Source: Pseudomaricurvus alkylphenolicus (GTDB taxonomy: Bacteria; Pseudomonadota; Gammaproteobacteria; Pseudomonadales; Cellvibrionaceae). From it: DNA of 64,000 bases. The position numbers and the translations under genes were made by a program. Under the pieces are notes generated by a model that saw nothing but the letters and a program-made list of their open reading frames with translations, ran no database searches and was not told the origin of the DNA. Shown here one piece after another: positions 55,482 through 62,206 of this stretch (position 1 is its first letter; every line of letters starts with the position of its first letter). The DNA is taken from the NCBI RefSeq assembly GCF_011683955.1, contig NZ_JAAQPI010000003.1, positions 1 through 64,000 of the forward strand, in the 5' to 3' direction.

Positions 55482-56827
55482 AACACTTCTCCAACCGTCT
55501 TCAAGTAGCGAATCGCCAGAAGATAGGAAACAACGTTTTTGAAAATGATGGTAATGCTGAACAACCAGGCGAGACCAATGGCCCCGTAGTTGGCTCCAAC
55601 AACAGGAGTGATAGAAAGCGCCAAAAACAAAGACAGGCATAAGGCTCCTAGTTCCAGCCGAGCACCACCACTCATATTCAGCAGCACCCCACTCAGCCCG
55701 GTGATCGAGTTGACCAGATGCCCCAGAGACAAAATAAGTAGATAGGACATCAGCAATCGGCCATCGACGTTGAAAACCGTCGACAAGGGCCCACTTGATA
55801 ACAGCAAAGTGGCCGTAATAGGCACAAAAATCGCTGTGGATATCACCTGCGTTTTCCAGAGCAACCGCCACAATTCTCTTCTATTTTTGTGACCTGCAGC
55901 TCGGGCAAACGCAGGTCCAAATACCGCACCAAGGAGGATCAGTAAGGTGGTCGCGACATTCACCAGTTTATGTGCAACAGCATAGATACCGATATCGGAC
56001 GTATTCGCGTACCAGGGCAGCACCAGAAACGGTAAATGCAGAAACACGATGCTCAACACACCACTCAGCCACAAAGAGCACAGTTCTTCGTCAAAGAGTT
56101 TTCTCTCACCATGCGACACCTTTGAATTCAAGTCGATTCGTTTGGATACAGAACCAACCAGACCTAACCAGGTTGCGGCAAAACCACTGACTCCCGCCAC
56201 TAAAAGCGTTAGGGTATTGAGGGGCCAACCAAACGCCCAATAGACACTGCAAAAAACCAAGGCAACAAGCGGAATCAGTAGATTCTCAAGGGTGACCGCG
56301 ACCAGAGGAGCGTCGACTGCTTTTAACGTTTCCGCCCAGAGACGCTGCCAAGCGAACAAAGGAGCCCCGATAAAAACCGCCATCACGACCAGAATAGAGT
56401 CAGACTCCAGGACCTTTTGAGCGTCAAACAGGCCTATAACCGAAAATGCAACACCTGACAGAATGAGAAGTACTGCGGCCCCTAAAATCCTCCGGGTCGC
56501 TCTTTTCAATATAAGAGCGATCTTATCGGTATCTCCTCTGGGGTAGAGCACAGCAACGCGACGCATGCTATGGGTCGGCAACCCCTGGCCCAACACCTCA
56601 GCCAACATCGACGACCAGGACATAAACAATTGCAACACGCCTAAACCGGCCGACCCGGCCAGAGCACCGACAACGACCTGGACAAGCAGTTGCAGACCAA
56701 CCGCACTGCCACGACTGGTGGCGAGTCGCAAGGCAGGAAGGCAACGCCGAAAGCCATTCCAGCCCTTCGTTTGCTCACCAGACGGGGCAAGATCACCAGA
56801 TGGGGTTTGATAGGCTTCAGCCCCCAT
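55478..56827 (-). CDS. Polysaccharide flippase (Wzx/MATE-like)
   Basis: A 449-residue protein with about 12 to 14 hydrophobic segments, in the lipopolysaccharide biosynthesis/Wzx family. Typical features are the N-terminal segment SRGSAVGLQLLVQVVVGALAGSAGLGVLQLFMSW and the middle PWYANTSDIGIYAVAHKLVNVATTLLILLGAVFGPAFAR. It would flip lipid-linked repeat units for the Wzy-like polymerase. It overlaps the GT4 gene by 11 bp and the sulfotransferase by 4 bp. Confidence 0.88.
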   Translation of the reverse strand: MGAEAYQTPSGDLAPSGEQTKGWNGFRRCLPALRLATSRGSAVGLQLLVQVVVGALAGSAGLGVLQLFMSWSSMLAEVLGQGLPTHSMRRVAVLYPRGDTDKIALILKRATRRILGAAVLLILSGVAFSVIGLFDAQKVLESDSILVVMAVFIGAPLFAWQRLWAETLKAVDAPLVAVTLENLLIPLVALVFCSVYWAFGWPLNTLTLLVAGVSGFAATWLGLVGSVSKRIDLNSKVSHGERKLFDEELCSLWLSGVLSIVFLHLPFLVLPWYANTSDIGIYAVAHKLVNVATTLLILLGAVFGPAFARAAGHKNRRELWRLLWKTQVISTAIFVPITATLLLSSGPLSTVFNVDGRLLMSYLLILSLGHLVNSITGLSGVLLNMSGGARLELGALCLSLFLALSITPVVGANYGAIGLAWLFSITIIFKNVVSYLLAIRYLKTVGEVL

Positions 56828-58064
56828 AAGGCACCATGTTCTCCGAGTCTTCTTTGATTGGCTGGTTGCTATCTGCGAGAGTCTGATCGAGAATACGATG
56901 CATTTTGCGAAACATACTGTTCCAGTTGTATTTTTCGCGCACTAGCGCTCTGGAATGATGCTGCATTCGTTGCCACAGCTCCTGATTAATCAAGAGCTCA
57001 TCGATACATTCACACATCGACACTGGCTCATCTTCCACAAACAGATGACTCCCGTTAACGACATCGATACCTTCCGCACCAATGGTGGTCGTTACAGTGG
57101 GCAACCCGCGAGACATCGCATCGAGCACCTTTACTTTCATTCCGCTTCCAAATAAGAGAGGCGCAACCGAGACCCTGCTTTGCTGATAAATCTCCTGTAA
57201 ATCTGAAACAAAGCCTTTCAGGGTGATTCCCGAGCACGAGGCCACAGCAGAGGTCAGTCGCTCGTCCGGGTTTTTTCCAACAATTGAAAAGCCGAGATCT
57301 GGGTGTTTCTTTTGCAACCGAGGCCAGACCTCTCGAATAAACCAAAGGAGCCCTTGCACATTGGGCTCCCACCCAAGATAACCAACGTACATCAGGCACT
57401 TTTTCGTATCTTGGAAACGTAACTCCGGGAGTGCCAACTGGCTGTCATCGCCCAGGTGATAGGTATCATGTATTTTGTCAGGGGCAACGTCCATCTCCAC
57501 CAGTTCCCGGGCATCATTTGGCGCAGCGAAAACCAGATTGGCTCTTTGAGCGACTGAGGATTCATAGGTTTTTACTCGCCAGGCTTCCAATCTGGCAACA
57601 CATCGAAAAGCAGGATTACCCGGCAGGGAGGCATAGCGCTCCCACATTTTGTAGTACGCATTGTGTGCGTGATAGACCACAGTACCGCTATAGTCATCGG
57701 GCAAGTATGGAAAAACCTCATAGTGATCCAGAAAAACGATGTCATGCTGACTGACCAACTTCGATATTTTTTGATTCAGGCCAGATGAAAACGTTCGCCT
57801 TACATTCAGAGGTTTCCCTTGAAGATAGCTGGCAACCAGCTGATACGGGTTGCGCGCAACACTCAACTCAACATGAAAGTGTTGACTGCAAGGCGATATC
57901 GAATGAAAGGCGTCGAGATATTTGGCGTCATCCTGTTTAAGTGGCGACACCAGCGTAACGTCATATCGCTCTGCAAGCGACTGCAGCAACTTCATGCTTT
58001 TCACCTTGCCTCCACTCTGCAGCGGAAAAGGAAGCTCAGGCGTAATAAATAACAGTTTTTTCAT
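56817..58064 (-). CDS. Glycosyltransferase family 4 (GT1-type)
   Basis: A 415-residue GT-B enzyme: MKKLLFITPELPFPLQSGGKVKSMKLLQSLAERYDVTLV at the N-terminus, and a C-terminal donor-binding domain with MYVGYLGWEPNVQGLLWFIREVWPRL, SIVGKNPDERL and APLLFGSGMKVKVLDAMSRGLPTVTTTIGAEGI. The nucleotide-sugar donor is not predictable. The start is chosen at ATG 58064 because the family core begins there; in-frame ATGs upstream (58082, 58103) are open. It begins the GT4-wzx-sulfotransferase operon. Confidence 0.92.
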   Translation of the reverse strand: MKKLLFITPELPFPLQSGGKVKSMKLLQSLAERYDVTLVSPLKQDDAKYLDAFHSISPCSQHFHVELSVARNPYQLVASYLQGKPLNVRRTFSSGLNQKISKLVSQHDIVFLDHYEVFPYLPDDYSGTVVYHAHNAYYKMWERYASLPGNPAFRCVARLEAWRVKTYESSVAQRANLVFAAPNDARELVEMDVAPDKIHDTYHLGDDSQLALPELRFQDTKKCLMYVGYLGWEPNVQGLLWFIREVWPRLQKKHPDLGFSIVGKNPDERLTSAVASCSGITLKGFVSDLQEIYQQSRVSVAPLLFGSGMKVKVLDAMSRGLPTVTTTIGAEGIDVVNGSHLFVEDEPVSMCECIDELLINQELWQRMQHHSRALVREKYNWNSMFRKMHRILDQTLADSNQPIKEDSENMVPYGG

Positions 58065-58130
58065 ATTCTCTGATTCCTTCATGAAGTGAAAATCTTCGAA
58101 CACATTGGCGGCTTCTCACTGATGCTCACA

Positions 58131-58145
58131 GCAGAGTTTGTGCCA
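58131..58145 (-). promoter_or_regulatory. Sigma-54 promoter for the GT4-wzx-sulfotransferase operon
   Basis: TGGCACAAACTCTGC has correct GG-N10-GC spacing and one base off in the -12 TTGC. Transcription would start near 58119, ~55 bases before ATG 58064. Confidence 0.6.
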
Positions 58146-58235
58146 ACCCCGGATTCATCGGAGTCATACGTATCCACGTGAGCGTTTCTCCGTCGTCGCC
58201 TGACAACAAAATCAAACGAAAAACCTCAATCTGAC

Positions 58236-58248
58236 TTGCAAAATGCAC
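58236..58248. promoter_or_regulatory. Dyad TTGCA-N3-TGCAC between two divergent sigma-54 promoters
   Basis: TTGCAAAATGCAC, one mismatch from the TTGCA-N3-TGCAA palindrome. It lies ~91 bp from the minus-strand -24 element and ~87 bp from the plus-strand -24 element, so one site could serve both promoters. Confidence 0.55.
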
Positions 58249-58334
58249 TTCGCTTCGCAAAAAGAAGAAGCCACGAGCGAAACTGTTTTCATGTGAACAC
58301 TCAGAAATTTCTAAAAAACAGGCACTTACAAACC

Positions 58335-58349
58335 TGGCGCGACGTTTGC
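58335..58349 (+). promoter_or_regulatory. Sigma-54 promoter for the sugar transferase gene
   Basis: TGGCGCGACGTTTGC matches TGGCACG-N4-TTGC with one change. Transcription would start near 58361, ~38 bases before ATG 58399. Confidence 0.75.
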
Positions 58350-58398
58350 CATAGATACATCGAACCTATGAGTCAACCGTTGTAAAAGGAGTATCTAT

Positions 58399-59091
58399 AT
58401 GGCCGATGTTATGAGTAACAGGGGGAACCTTGAGGCATCCCCTCAACAGCTAAAAGCTCCGGCGATTCGTGACACATTAGAAAACGGGCTTTACTTATCT
58501 CTGAAACGTTTTATGGACTGCACGCTTGCAGGGTTGGGCATATTGGTATTGAGCCCGCTACTACCCGTATTGGCCCTGCTCATTCGCTGGGATTCCAGAG
58601 GGCCTATATTTTATGCTCAACGGCGTGTCGGCGAAAACGGAAAAGAGTTCCAATGTTGGAAGTTTCGCTCAATGTGTAGCGACGCCGAACGGCAAAGGCA
58701 GGCTCTCAACGAACGAAATCAAATGGATGGTGGAATACTTTTCAAGATCAAAGACGATCCAAGAATCACCAAACTGGGCCGTTACCTGAGAAAGTATTCA
58801 ATCGACGAATTGCCTCAATTATGGAACGTTTTCTCCGGCGATATGTCTTTGGTCGGCCCTCGTCCCCCACTTCCCGTCGAAGCGGCTCAGTACACGCCTT
58901 TTGAACGCAACAGATTGAGTGTAAAACCTGGCATCACCTGCTTGTGGCAAATATCCGGCAGAAGTGATTTGCCATTCGATCAACAAGTAAAACTTGACTT
59001 AAAGTACATTCGTTTAAGGTCCATCGCTCTGGATCTGAAAATCCTTCTGCAAACTGTACCAGCCGTACTGTCAGCTCGTGGTGCTTATTAA
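58399..59091 (+). CDS. Initiating bacterial sugar transferase (polyprenyl phosphate glycosylphosphotransferase)
   Basis: A 230-residue monotopic phosphoglycosyl transferase: one hydrophobic hairpin (LAGLGILVLSPLLPVLALLIR), then RWDSRGPIFYAQRRVGENGKEFQCWKFRSM, ITKLGRYLRKYSIDELPQLWNVFSGDMSLVGPRP and VKPGITCLWQISGRSDLPFDQQVKLDLKYI. It starts the repeat unit by attaching a sugar-1-phosphate to undecaprenyl phosphate. AAGGAG seven bases before ATG 58399 supports the start. It is a short, WcaJ-type catalytic core without the extra N-terminal membrane domain. Confidence 0.95.
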   Translation: MADVMSNRGNLEASPQQLKAPAIRDTLENGLYLSLKRFMDCTLAGLGILVLSPLLPVLALLIRWDSRGPIFYAQRRVGENGKEFQCWKFRSMCSDAERQRQALNERNQMDGGILFKIKDDPRITKLGRYLRKYSIDELPQLWNVFSGDMSLVGPRPPLPVEAAQYTPFERNRLSVKPGITCLWQISGRSDLPFDQQVKLDLKYIRLRSIALDLKILLQTVPAVLSARGAY

Positions 59092-59107
59092 CAAAAGGGG
59101 TAGAAAA

Positions 59108-59323
59108 ATGAATACATCCAACCATTGTTCTTCAGCAAAACAAAAGAGAATGAAAAATACAAACCCATCATCTACGCAAGACGGTGTCAGCTTACTCAGG
59201 ATGGCTCATCTGAACTTTGGACTCTTCCAGCAGCTGTATCACCTGGGAACCGCTAAAGATCGTGTCTGTGGCGTATTGCAGATAAACGCTTCGGAATATG
59301 ACTATCTAGCGACATTGTGTTGA
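59108..59323 (+). CDS. Small 71-aa protein after the sugar transferase, faintly FlhD-like
   Basis: A 71-residue open frame 16 bp after the sugar transferase, presumably on the same sigma-54 transcript, followed by a terminator. The C-terminal part (LLRMAHLNFGLFQQLY ... KDRVCGVLQINASEYDYLATL) has a spacing pattern like the FlhD helices (LLKHIYDINLSYLLLAQRL ... INEEMATTLAAL) but similarity is weak. It could be a small transcriptional regulator of the switch between motility and matrix production, or an unrelated protein. The start ATG 59108 has only a weak upstream AG-rich region. Confidence 0.55.
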   Translation: MNTSNHCSSAKQKRMKNTNPSSTQDGVSLLRMAHLNFGLFQQLYHLGTAKDRVCGVLQINASEYDYLATLC

Positions 59324-59418
59324 GCCTTCCCTGCCAAACTGTCCTAGACAACATCGCCCTTGCTGAGCTGACTGACACAATCATCTTTAGAAGCCAGACA
59401 AGTCAGCTGACGAAAACG

Positions 59419-59446
59419 AAAAACCCAGCCTGATGGCTGGGTTTTT
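59419..59446. terminator. Rho-independent terminator after the small protein gene
   Basis: AAAAACCCAGCC-TGAT-GGCTGGGTTTTT is a perfect 12-bp stem with a 4-base loop and flanking A and T runs. It ends the sugar transferase transcript and can act in both directions. It marks the right end of the polysaccharide cluster. Confidence 0.93.
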
Positions 59447-59480
59447 CAATCGAGATGACAGGCTGTGATTGCCTTTTCAA

Positions 59481-59495
59481 TCACTCCCACTCGAT
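59481..59495 (-). other. GuaA-tail-like sequence, possible att site of a guaA-targeting element
   Basis: On the minus strand ATCGAGTGGGAGTGA encodes IEWE-stop, the conserved C-terminus of GMP synthase GuaA. The 3' end of guaA is a known integration site for genomic islands. No other part of guaA is in the window, so this may be an attachment site left by an element. Hairpins GTGATTG-N6-CAATCAC and CTCG-N8-CGAG surround it. Confidence 0.4.
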
Positions 59496-59742
59496 TATAA
59501 ACGAGGGTGTTTTTATCTTATTTTTCATATAGTTAGAAATCAATATTTTGGAAGTACCATGAAAAATACCATGATTAGAAAAAATTCTAAAAAATTTACA
59601 TTTATTTCTTAGGGCGTACAAAAAACGACCAGAAATCATTAAAAATGAGAAAATGCTTGGATTTTCAACTTTATCAAAGCAGCATTTACGAAGCATACAC
59701 TTCTTCGTCCCAAGGAAGCTACATCCATAGGTCTGTTGAGTT

Positions 59743-59829
59743 GCCAGAGTGATGAAATTGGTAGACATGGGAGATTCAAAATCTCCTGCCCGCAAGGGCG
59801 TGCCGGTTCAAGTCCGGCCTCTGGTACCA
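59743..59829 (+). tRNA. tRNA-Leu (anticodon CAA)
   Basis: Complete cloverleaf: acceptor GCCAGAG pairing with CTCTGGT (first pair G-U), D arm ATG/CAT around AAATTGGTAGA, anticodon stem GGAGA/TCTCC with loop TTCAAAA giving anticodon CAA, a long class II variable arm GCCC-GCAA-GGGC, T arm GCCGG-TTCAAGT-CCGGC, and an encoded 3' CCA ending at 59829. It reads UUG. The metal-resistance block begins about 170 bp beyond its 3' end, a usual place for integrated DNA. Confidence 0.95.
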
Positions 59830-59928
59830 TCTTTCCCTCTACCTAACGTAACGGATTATTTCCAGCAATCAGCTTAAACTAGCGCTTTGGGATGCAAACT
59901 GGAGTAACTCCGATAATCCTCAGGTAAT

Positions 59929-59985
59929 GTTAGATAACCTCATCTAACGATATAAAGTAGGGCCAAATGCAAGAATTTGCATTTG
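59929..59985. repeat. Two perfect inverted repeats downstream of tRNA-Leu
   Basis: GTTAGAT-N6-ATCTAAC at 59929-59948 and CAAATGCAA-GAAT-TTGCATTTG at 59964-59985. They lie just beyond the stop codon of the envelope protein gene (minus strand) and may work as weak terminators, or as recombination or protein sites. Confidence 0.6.
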
Positions 59986-60000
59986 AGTAATCTATTTATC

Positions 60001-60723
60001 TCAATGAAACCGCACGCTGAGTAAAAAACCAGTAGAATCCGGGCCATTCAAATCCTGAACAACACCACCCTCTATCACCCAGCGCCCTTGCGTCCACTGC
60101 AGGCCCAAAGTGAATTGATGGACAAACGAAGCTCCCTTTTGCCAGCGGCCACCCAGCTCAACGACTCCATACACTTCTGACGGAATCCCCCACTCTGGGT
60201 ACACCGTTGGAATCAATCGATGCTGCCAGGATAGATCATAGCGTGCAGAATCCCGTCGATCTCCAGTACCGACCTGATATAGAGCATCAATATCCCATTC
60301 ATTCTTATCCCGAAACCAGGTAGCTACTGCACCGGCTTGAAACGCCCCGTCCCGTGAGCTATCAGTTGGAATCACTGCACCGCCCAACAGTCCCAGACGA
60401 CGCGTGCCTTTAGGTTCATCTACCTGAGAAAGAATCTGCCGGTATAGCAGGCTAAAGTCCTCAAGCCGTTCAGTATTTCCAGATGACAGGCGATAAGGAG
60501 CACCGACTAACAGCGTTTTTTTATGATCAATACCGTAGGCTAGGTTGGCTGTTAGCTGGTTAATATTAGTTTCATTGTCGTGGCTAACAACACCGCGTAA
60601 GACAGTACCACCCTTCTCTACTGGTAGCGCCACGAAAGAGCGCAACCCCATACCCAACGCGCCCGACTGGAAACACAGCCCAAGCAAACCAATCCAAAGT
60701 AGTGTCGCCCATTTATTTGGCAT
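60001..60723 (-). CDS. Putative outer-membrane/envelope protein of the metal block
   Basis: A 240-residue protein with a signal peptide (WATLLWIGLLGLCFQSGALG) and alternating hydrophobic beta-strand patterns with aromatic ends (TANLAYGIDHKKTLLVGAPYRL, VYGVVELGGRWQKGASFVHQFTLGLQW, WVIEGGVVQDLNG), ending in SVRFH, which suits an outer-membrane beta-barrel with a C-terminal aromatic residue nearby. I do not recognise a named family. It overlaps the MerP-like gene by 11 bp and ends the operon, so it probably acts in metal transport across the outer membrane or as an accessory transporter; this is inference. Confidence 0.6.
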   Translation of the reverse strand: MPNKWATLLWIGLLGLCFQSGALGMGLRSFVALPVEKGGTVLRGVVSHDNETNINQLTANLAYGIDHKKTLLVGAPYRLSSGNTERLEDFSLLYRQILSQVDEPKGTRRLGLLGGAVIPTDSSRDGAFQAGAVATWFRDKNEWDIDALYQVGTGDRRDSARYDLSWQHRLIPTVYPEWGIPSEVYGVVELGGRWQKGASFVHQFTLGLQWTQGRWVIEGGVVQDLNGPDSTGFLLSVRFH

Positions 60724-60994
60724 GGACCTTCACCGGTGTAAATCCGGAATCAATGATTGCCTGCTTGATTGCATCAATATCAGCTTTTTCATCACCGGTA
60801 TCGATCCTAACTTTTTTGTTTTTTAAGCTAACATCTACCTGGGCAATTTCAGGTAACTTGCCCAATTTACGTAGCAAGCCATCAACACAGAACGCACAGG
60901 TCATACCATTGATTTCAATTTCCAAAGTCTCAGAAAATACTGTGACGGGAAATGTGATTCCCATTAATAGTGTCAACAAGGTCATAATTTTCAT
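60713..60994 (-). CDS. Periplasmic heavy-metal-associated (MerP-like) protein
   Basis: A 93-residue protein with a signal peptide (MKIMTLLTLLMGITFPVTVFS) and one HMA domain, ferredoxin-like fold, with metal-binding motif MTCAFC (GMTCAFCVDGLLRKL). MerP binds metal ions in the periplasm and hands them to a MerT-type membrane carrier, the gene directly upstream. The MTCAFC spacing CxxC is the usual site. Confidence 0.88.
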   Translation of the reverse strand: MKIMTLLTLLMGITFPVTVFSETLEIEINGMTCAFCVDGLLRKLGKLPEIAQVDVSLKNKKVRIDTGDEKADIDAIKQAIIDSGFTPVKVHAK

Positions 60995-61004
60995 CTTAAC
61001 CTCC

Positions 61005-61403
61005 CTAAACGCCCAACAGGTTCCTGAGGGGCAATAACAAAAAGGCTGCAGTAAATCCTACCGACCACACCGCCAAGGCCAGAAAAAAGATGCGTCGGTT
61101 CCAAGTCTGTGCTCGCATGCAACGGTCAGCCAAAATTGGATCAGCAGGGCAACTAACAGGGCTTTTCCAGAGTACCCATGCAGCAATTCCTAAAATCAGG
61201 GCTGAACCACCAAACATCCATGACTCATAGGACGCCAACGCGGCCAATACGGGAAATTGGCTGGTTAAGGACGCTACGACTGCCCCCATACCAATACTGA
61301 CCAATAAGATAGGTAGTGCACAGCAAAGCAAGGTGCCGGTGGAAGCAAAGAGAGCCAACCAGCCCAACGCTTTTTGGGAGCCCTCAATTGATTCTCTCTT
61401 CAT
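61005..61403 (-). CDS. MerT-like inner membrane metal transport protein
   Basis: A 132-residue membrane protein with three or four hydrophobic segments. The first has a vicinal Cys pair (STGTLLCCALPILLVSIGMGA) as in MerT, and a Cys-containing loop follows (CPADPILADRC). Such proteins take up Hg(II) or related soft metals from the periplasmic partner. ATG 61403 overlaps the stop of the GDCCVxC gene (ATGA), which favours it over the TTG at 61412. No mercuric reductase gene follows, so mercury reduction cannot be assumed. Confidence 0.8.
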   Translation of the reverse strand: MKRESIEGSQKALGWLALFASTGTLLCCALPILLVSIGMGAVVASLTSQFPVLAALASYESWMFGGSALILGIAAWVLWKSPVSCPADPILADRCMRAQTWNRRIFFLALAVWSVGFTAAFLLLPLRNLLGV

Positions 61404-61633
61404 CGGCAACACCCCGTTTTTACACCGGATTTAATAGCCTGCTGGACCGGTGGACAGGGAACACTGCCATAAGAACAAAATACGCAGCAGTCGCCTGCCA
61501 CAGGCTTAAACACCACAGAGCACTGGGGACATTGAAAGAAATACATGCAGGCGTCTTCCGGCATGATCTCTACAGTTTTGTGGCCACATTCGGGGCAGAT
61601 CAGCTCAGATTCAAGCAGGACTGTCATCGGCAT
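61400..61633 (-). CDS. GDCCVxC-domain cysteine-rich protein
   Basis: A 77-residue Cys-rich protein with CPECGHKTVEIMP, CPQC, GDCCVFCSYGSVPCPP and terminal GCC. This matches the small family named for its GDCCVxC motif, often found in heavy-metal islands. Role unknown; it has enough cysteines to bind metal ions, and a zinc-ribbon-like N-terminus. First gene after the MerR-type promoter, so it is probably induced by the metal. Confidence 0.85.
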   Translation of the reverse strand: MPMTVLLESELICPECGHKTVEIMPEDACMYFFQCPQCSVVFKPVAGDCCVFCSYGSVPCPPVQQAIKSGVKTGCCR

Positions 61634-61661
61634 ACCTCTATCATTTTGAGCCAGTAGTGCT

Positions 61662-61692
61662 AGTATAAAACCTGTAGTAACTACAGGTTCAA
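61662..61692 (-). promoter_or_regulatory. MerR-type operator-promoter with 19-bp spacer and perfect palindrome
   Basis: On the minus strand -35 TTGAAC and -10 TATACT are separated by 19 bp, the long spacer typical of MerR-controlled promoters. Between them lies a perfect 21-bp dyad, AACCTGTAGT-A-ACTACAGGTT (61669-61689). It faces the GDCCVxC-MerT-MerP operon, while merR is divergent. The metal-bound MerR homologue should untwist this promoter to activate it. Confidence 0.93.
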
Positions 61693-61701
61693 GTGATTTA
61701 T

Positions 61702-62136
61702 ATGCAAGAACATTCAGCTAAGACAGCGTTTAGTGTTGGAGATCTCGCCCGCGCGAGCCAATGCAAGGTCGAGACAGTTCGCTACTACGAAAAGATCGGC
61801 CTGATGCCAACTCCACAACGCACGGAAGGCGGACATCGGATATATAACCAGCCAGAGTTGAAGCGATTGATTTTTATACGTCGCAGCCGTGATTTGGGCT
61901 TTAGTGTGTCGCAGGTTCGTGACTTGTTGCGATTCGTCGATGAACCAAATCACACCTGTGGCGAAGTTAAAACCCTGACCCTGGCGCAATCTGAAGAGGT
62001 ACAACGAAAAATTGACGACCTCCAGCGTCTGCATAAGGCACTATTGGAGATGGCTGATAGATGTAAAGGCGAGAACTACTCTTTGGAACAATGCCCAATT
62101 ATCGACGCCCTATTTGAAGACCAAAATGAACAATAA
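61702..62136 (+). CDS. MerR-family heavy-metal-responsive regulator
   Basis: A 144-residue regulator with MerR helix-turn-helix (FSVGDLARASQCKVETVRYYEKIGLM), dimer helix and metal site Cys86, Cys121, Cys130. Spacings of 35 and 9 residues equal those of Tn501 MerR (Cys82/117/126), which suggests trigonal mercury binding, but soft metals such as Pb or Cd remain possible. ATG 61702 is preferred over GTG 61693. It lies divergently from the GDCCVxC-MerT-MerP operon and its operator covers both starts; dmeF follows downstream. Confidence 0.93.
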   Translation: MQEHSAKTAFSVGDLARASQCKVETVRYYEKIGLMPTPQRTEGGHRIYNQPELKRLIFIRRSRDLGFSVSQVRDLLRFVDEPNHTCGEVKTLTLAQSEEVQRKIDDLQRLHKALLEMADRCKGENYSLEQCPIIDALFEDQNEQ

Positions 62137-62206
62137 TGGCATACAGAGACTAAAACTGATCGCCATCGACTATCATATTGTTGCTCGAATACAGCAGAGA
62201 TAACTA

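Larger units (their letters stand above)
59324..59742. other. 419-bp AT-rich region between polysaccharide cluster and tRNA-Leu
   Basis: Apart from the terminator and the att-like sequence there is no supported gene. 59500-59700 is clearly richer in A and T than its surroundings, suggesting foreign origin. A minus-strand frame that ends IIEWE covers part of it but also crosses the tRNA in antisense and is not credible as a gene. Confidence 0.6.

Noticed and set aside
59481-59795. 104-codon minus-strand frame ending IIEWE
   Set aside because: Crosses the tRNA-Leu in antisense, is AT-rich and has no family; only the last codons (GuaA-like tail) are of interest, as DNA rather than protein.
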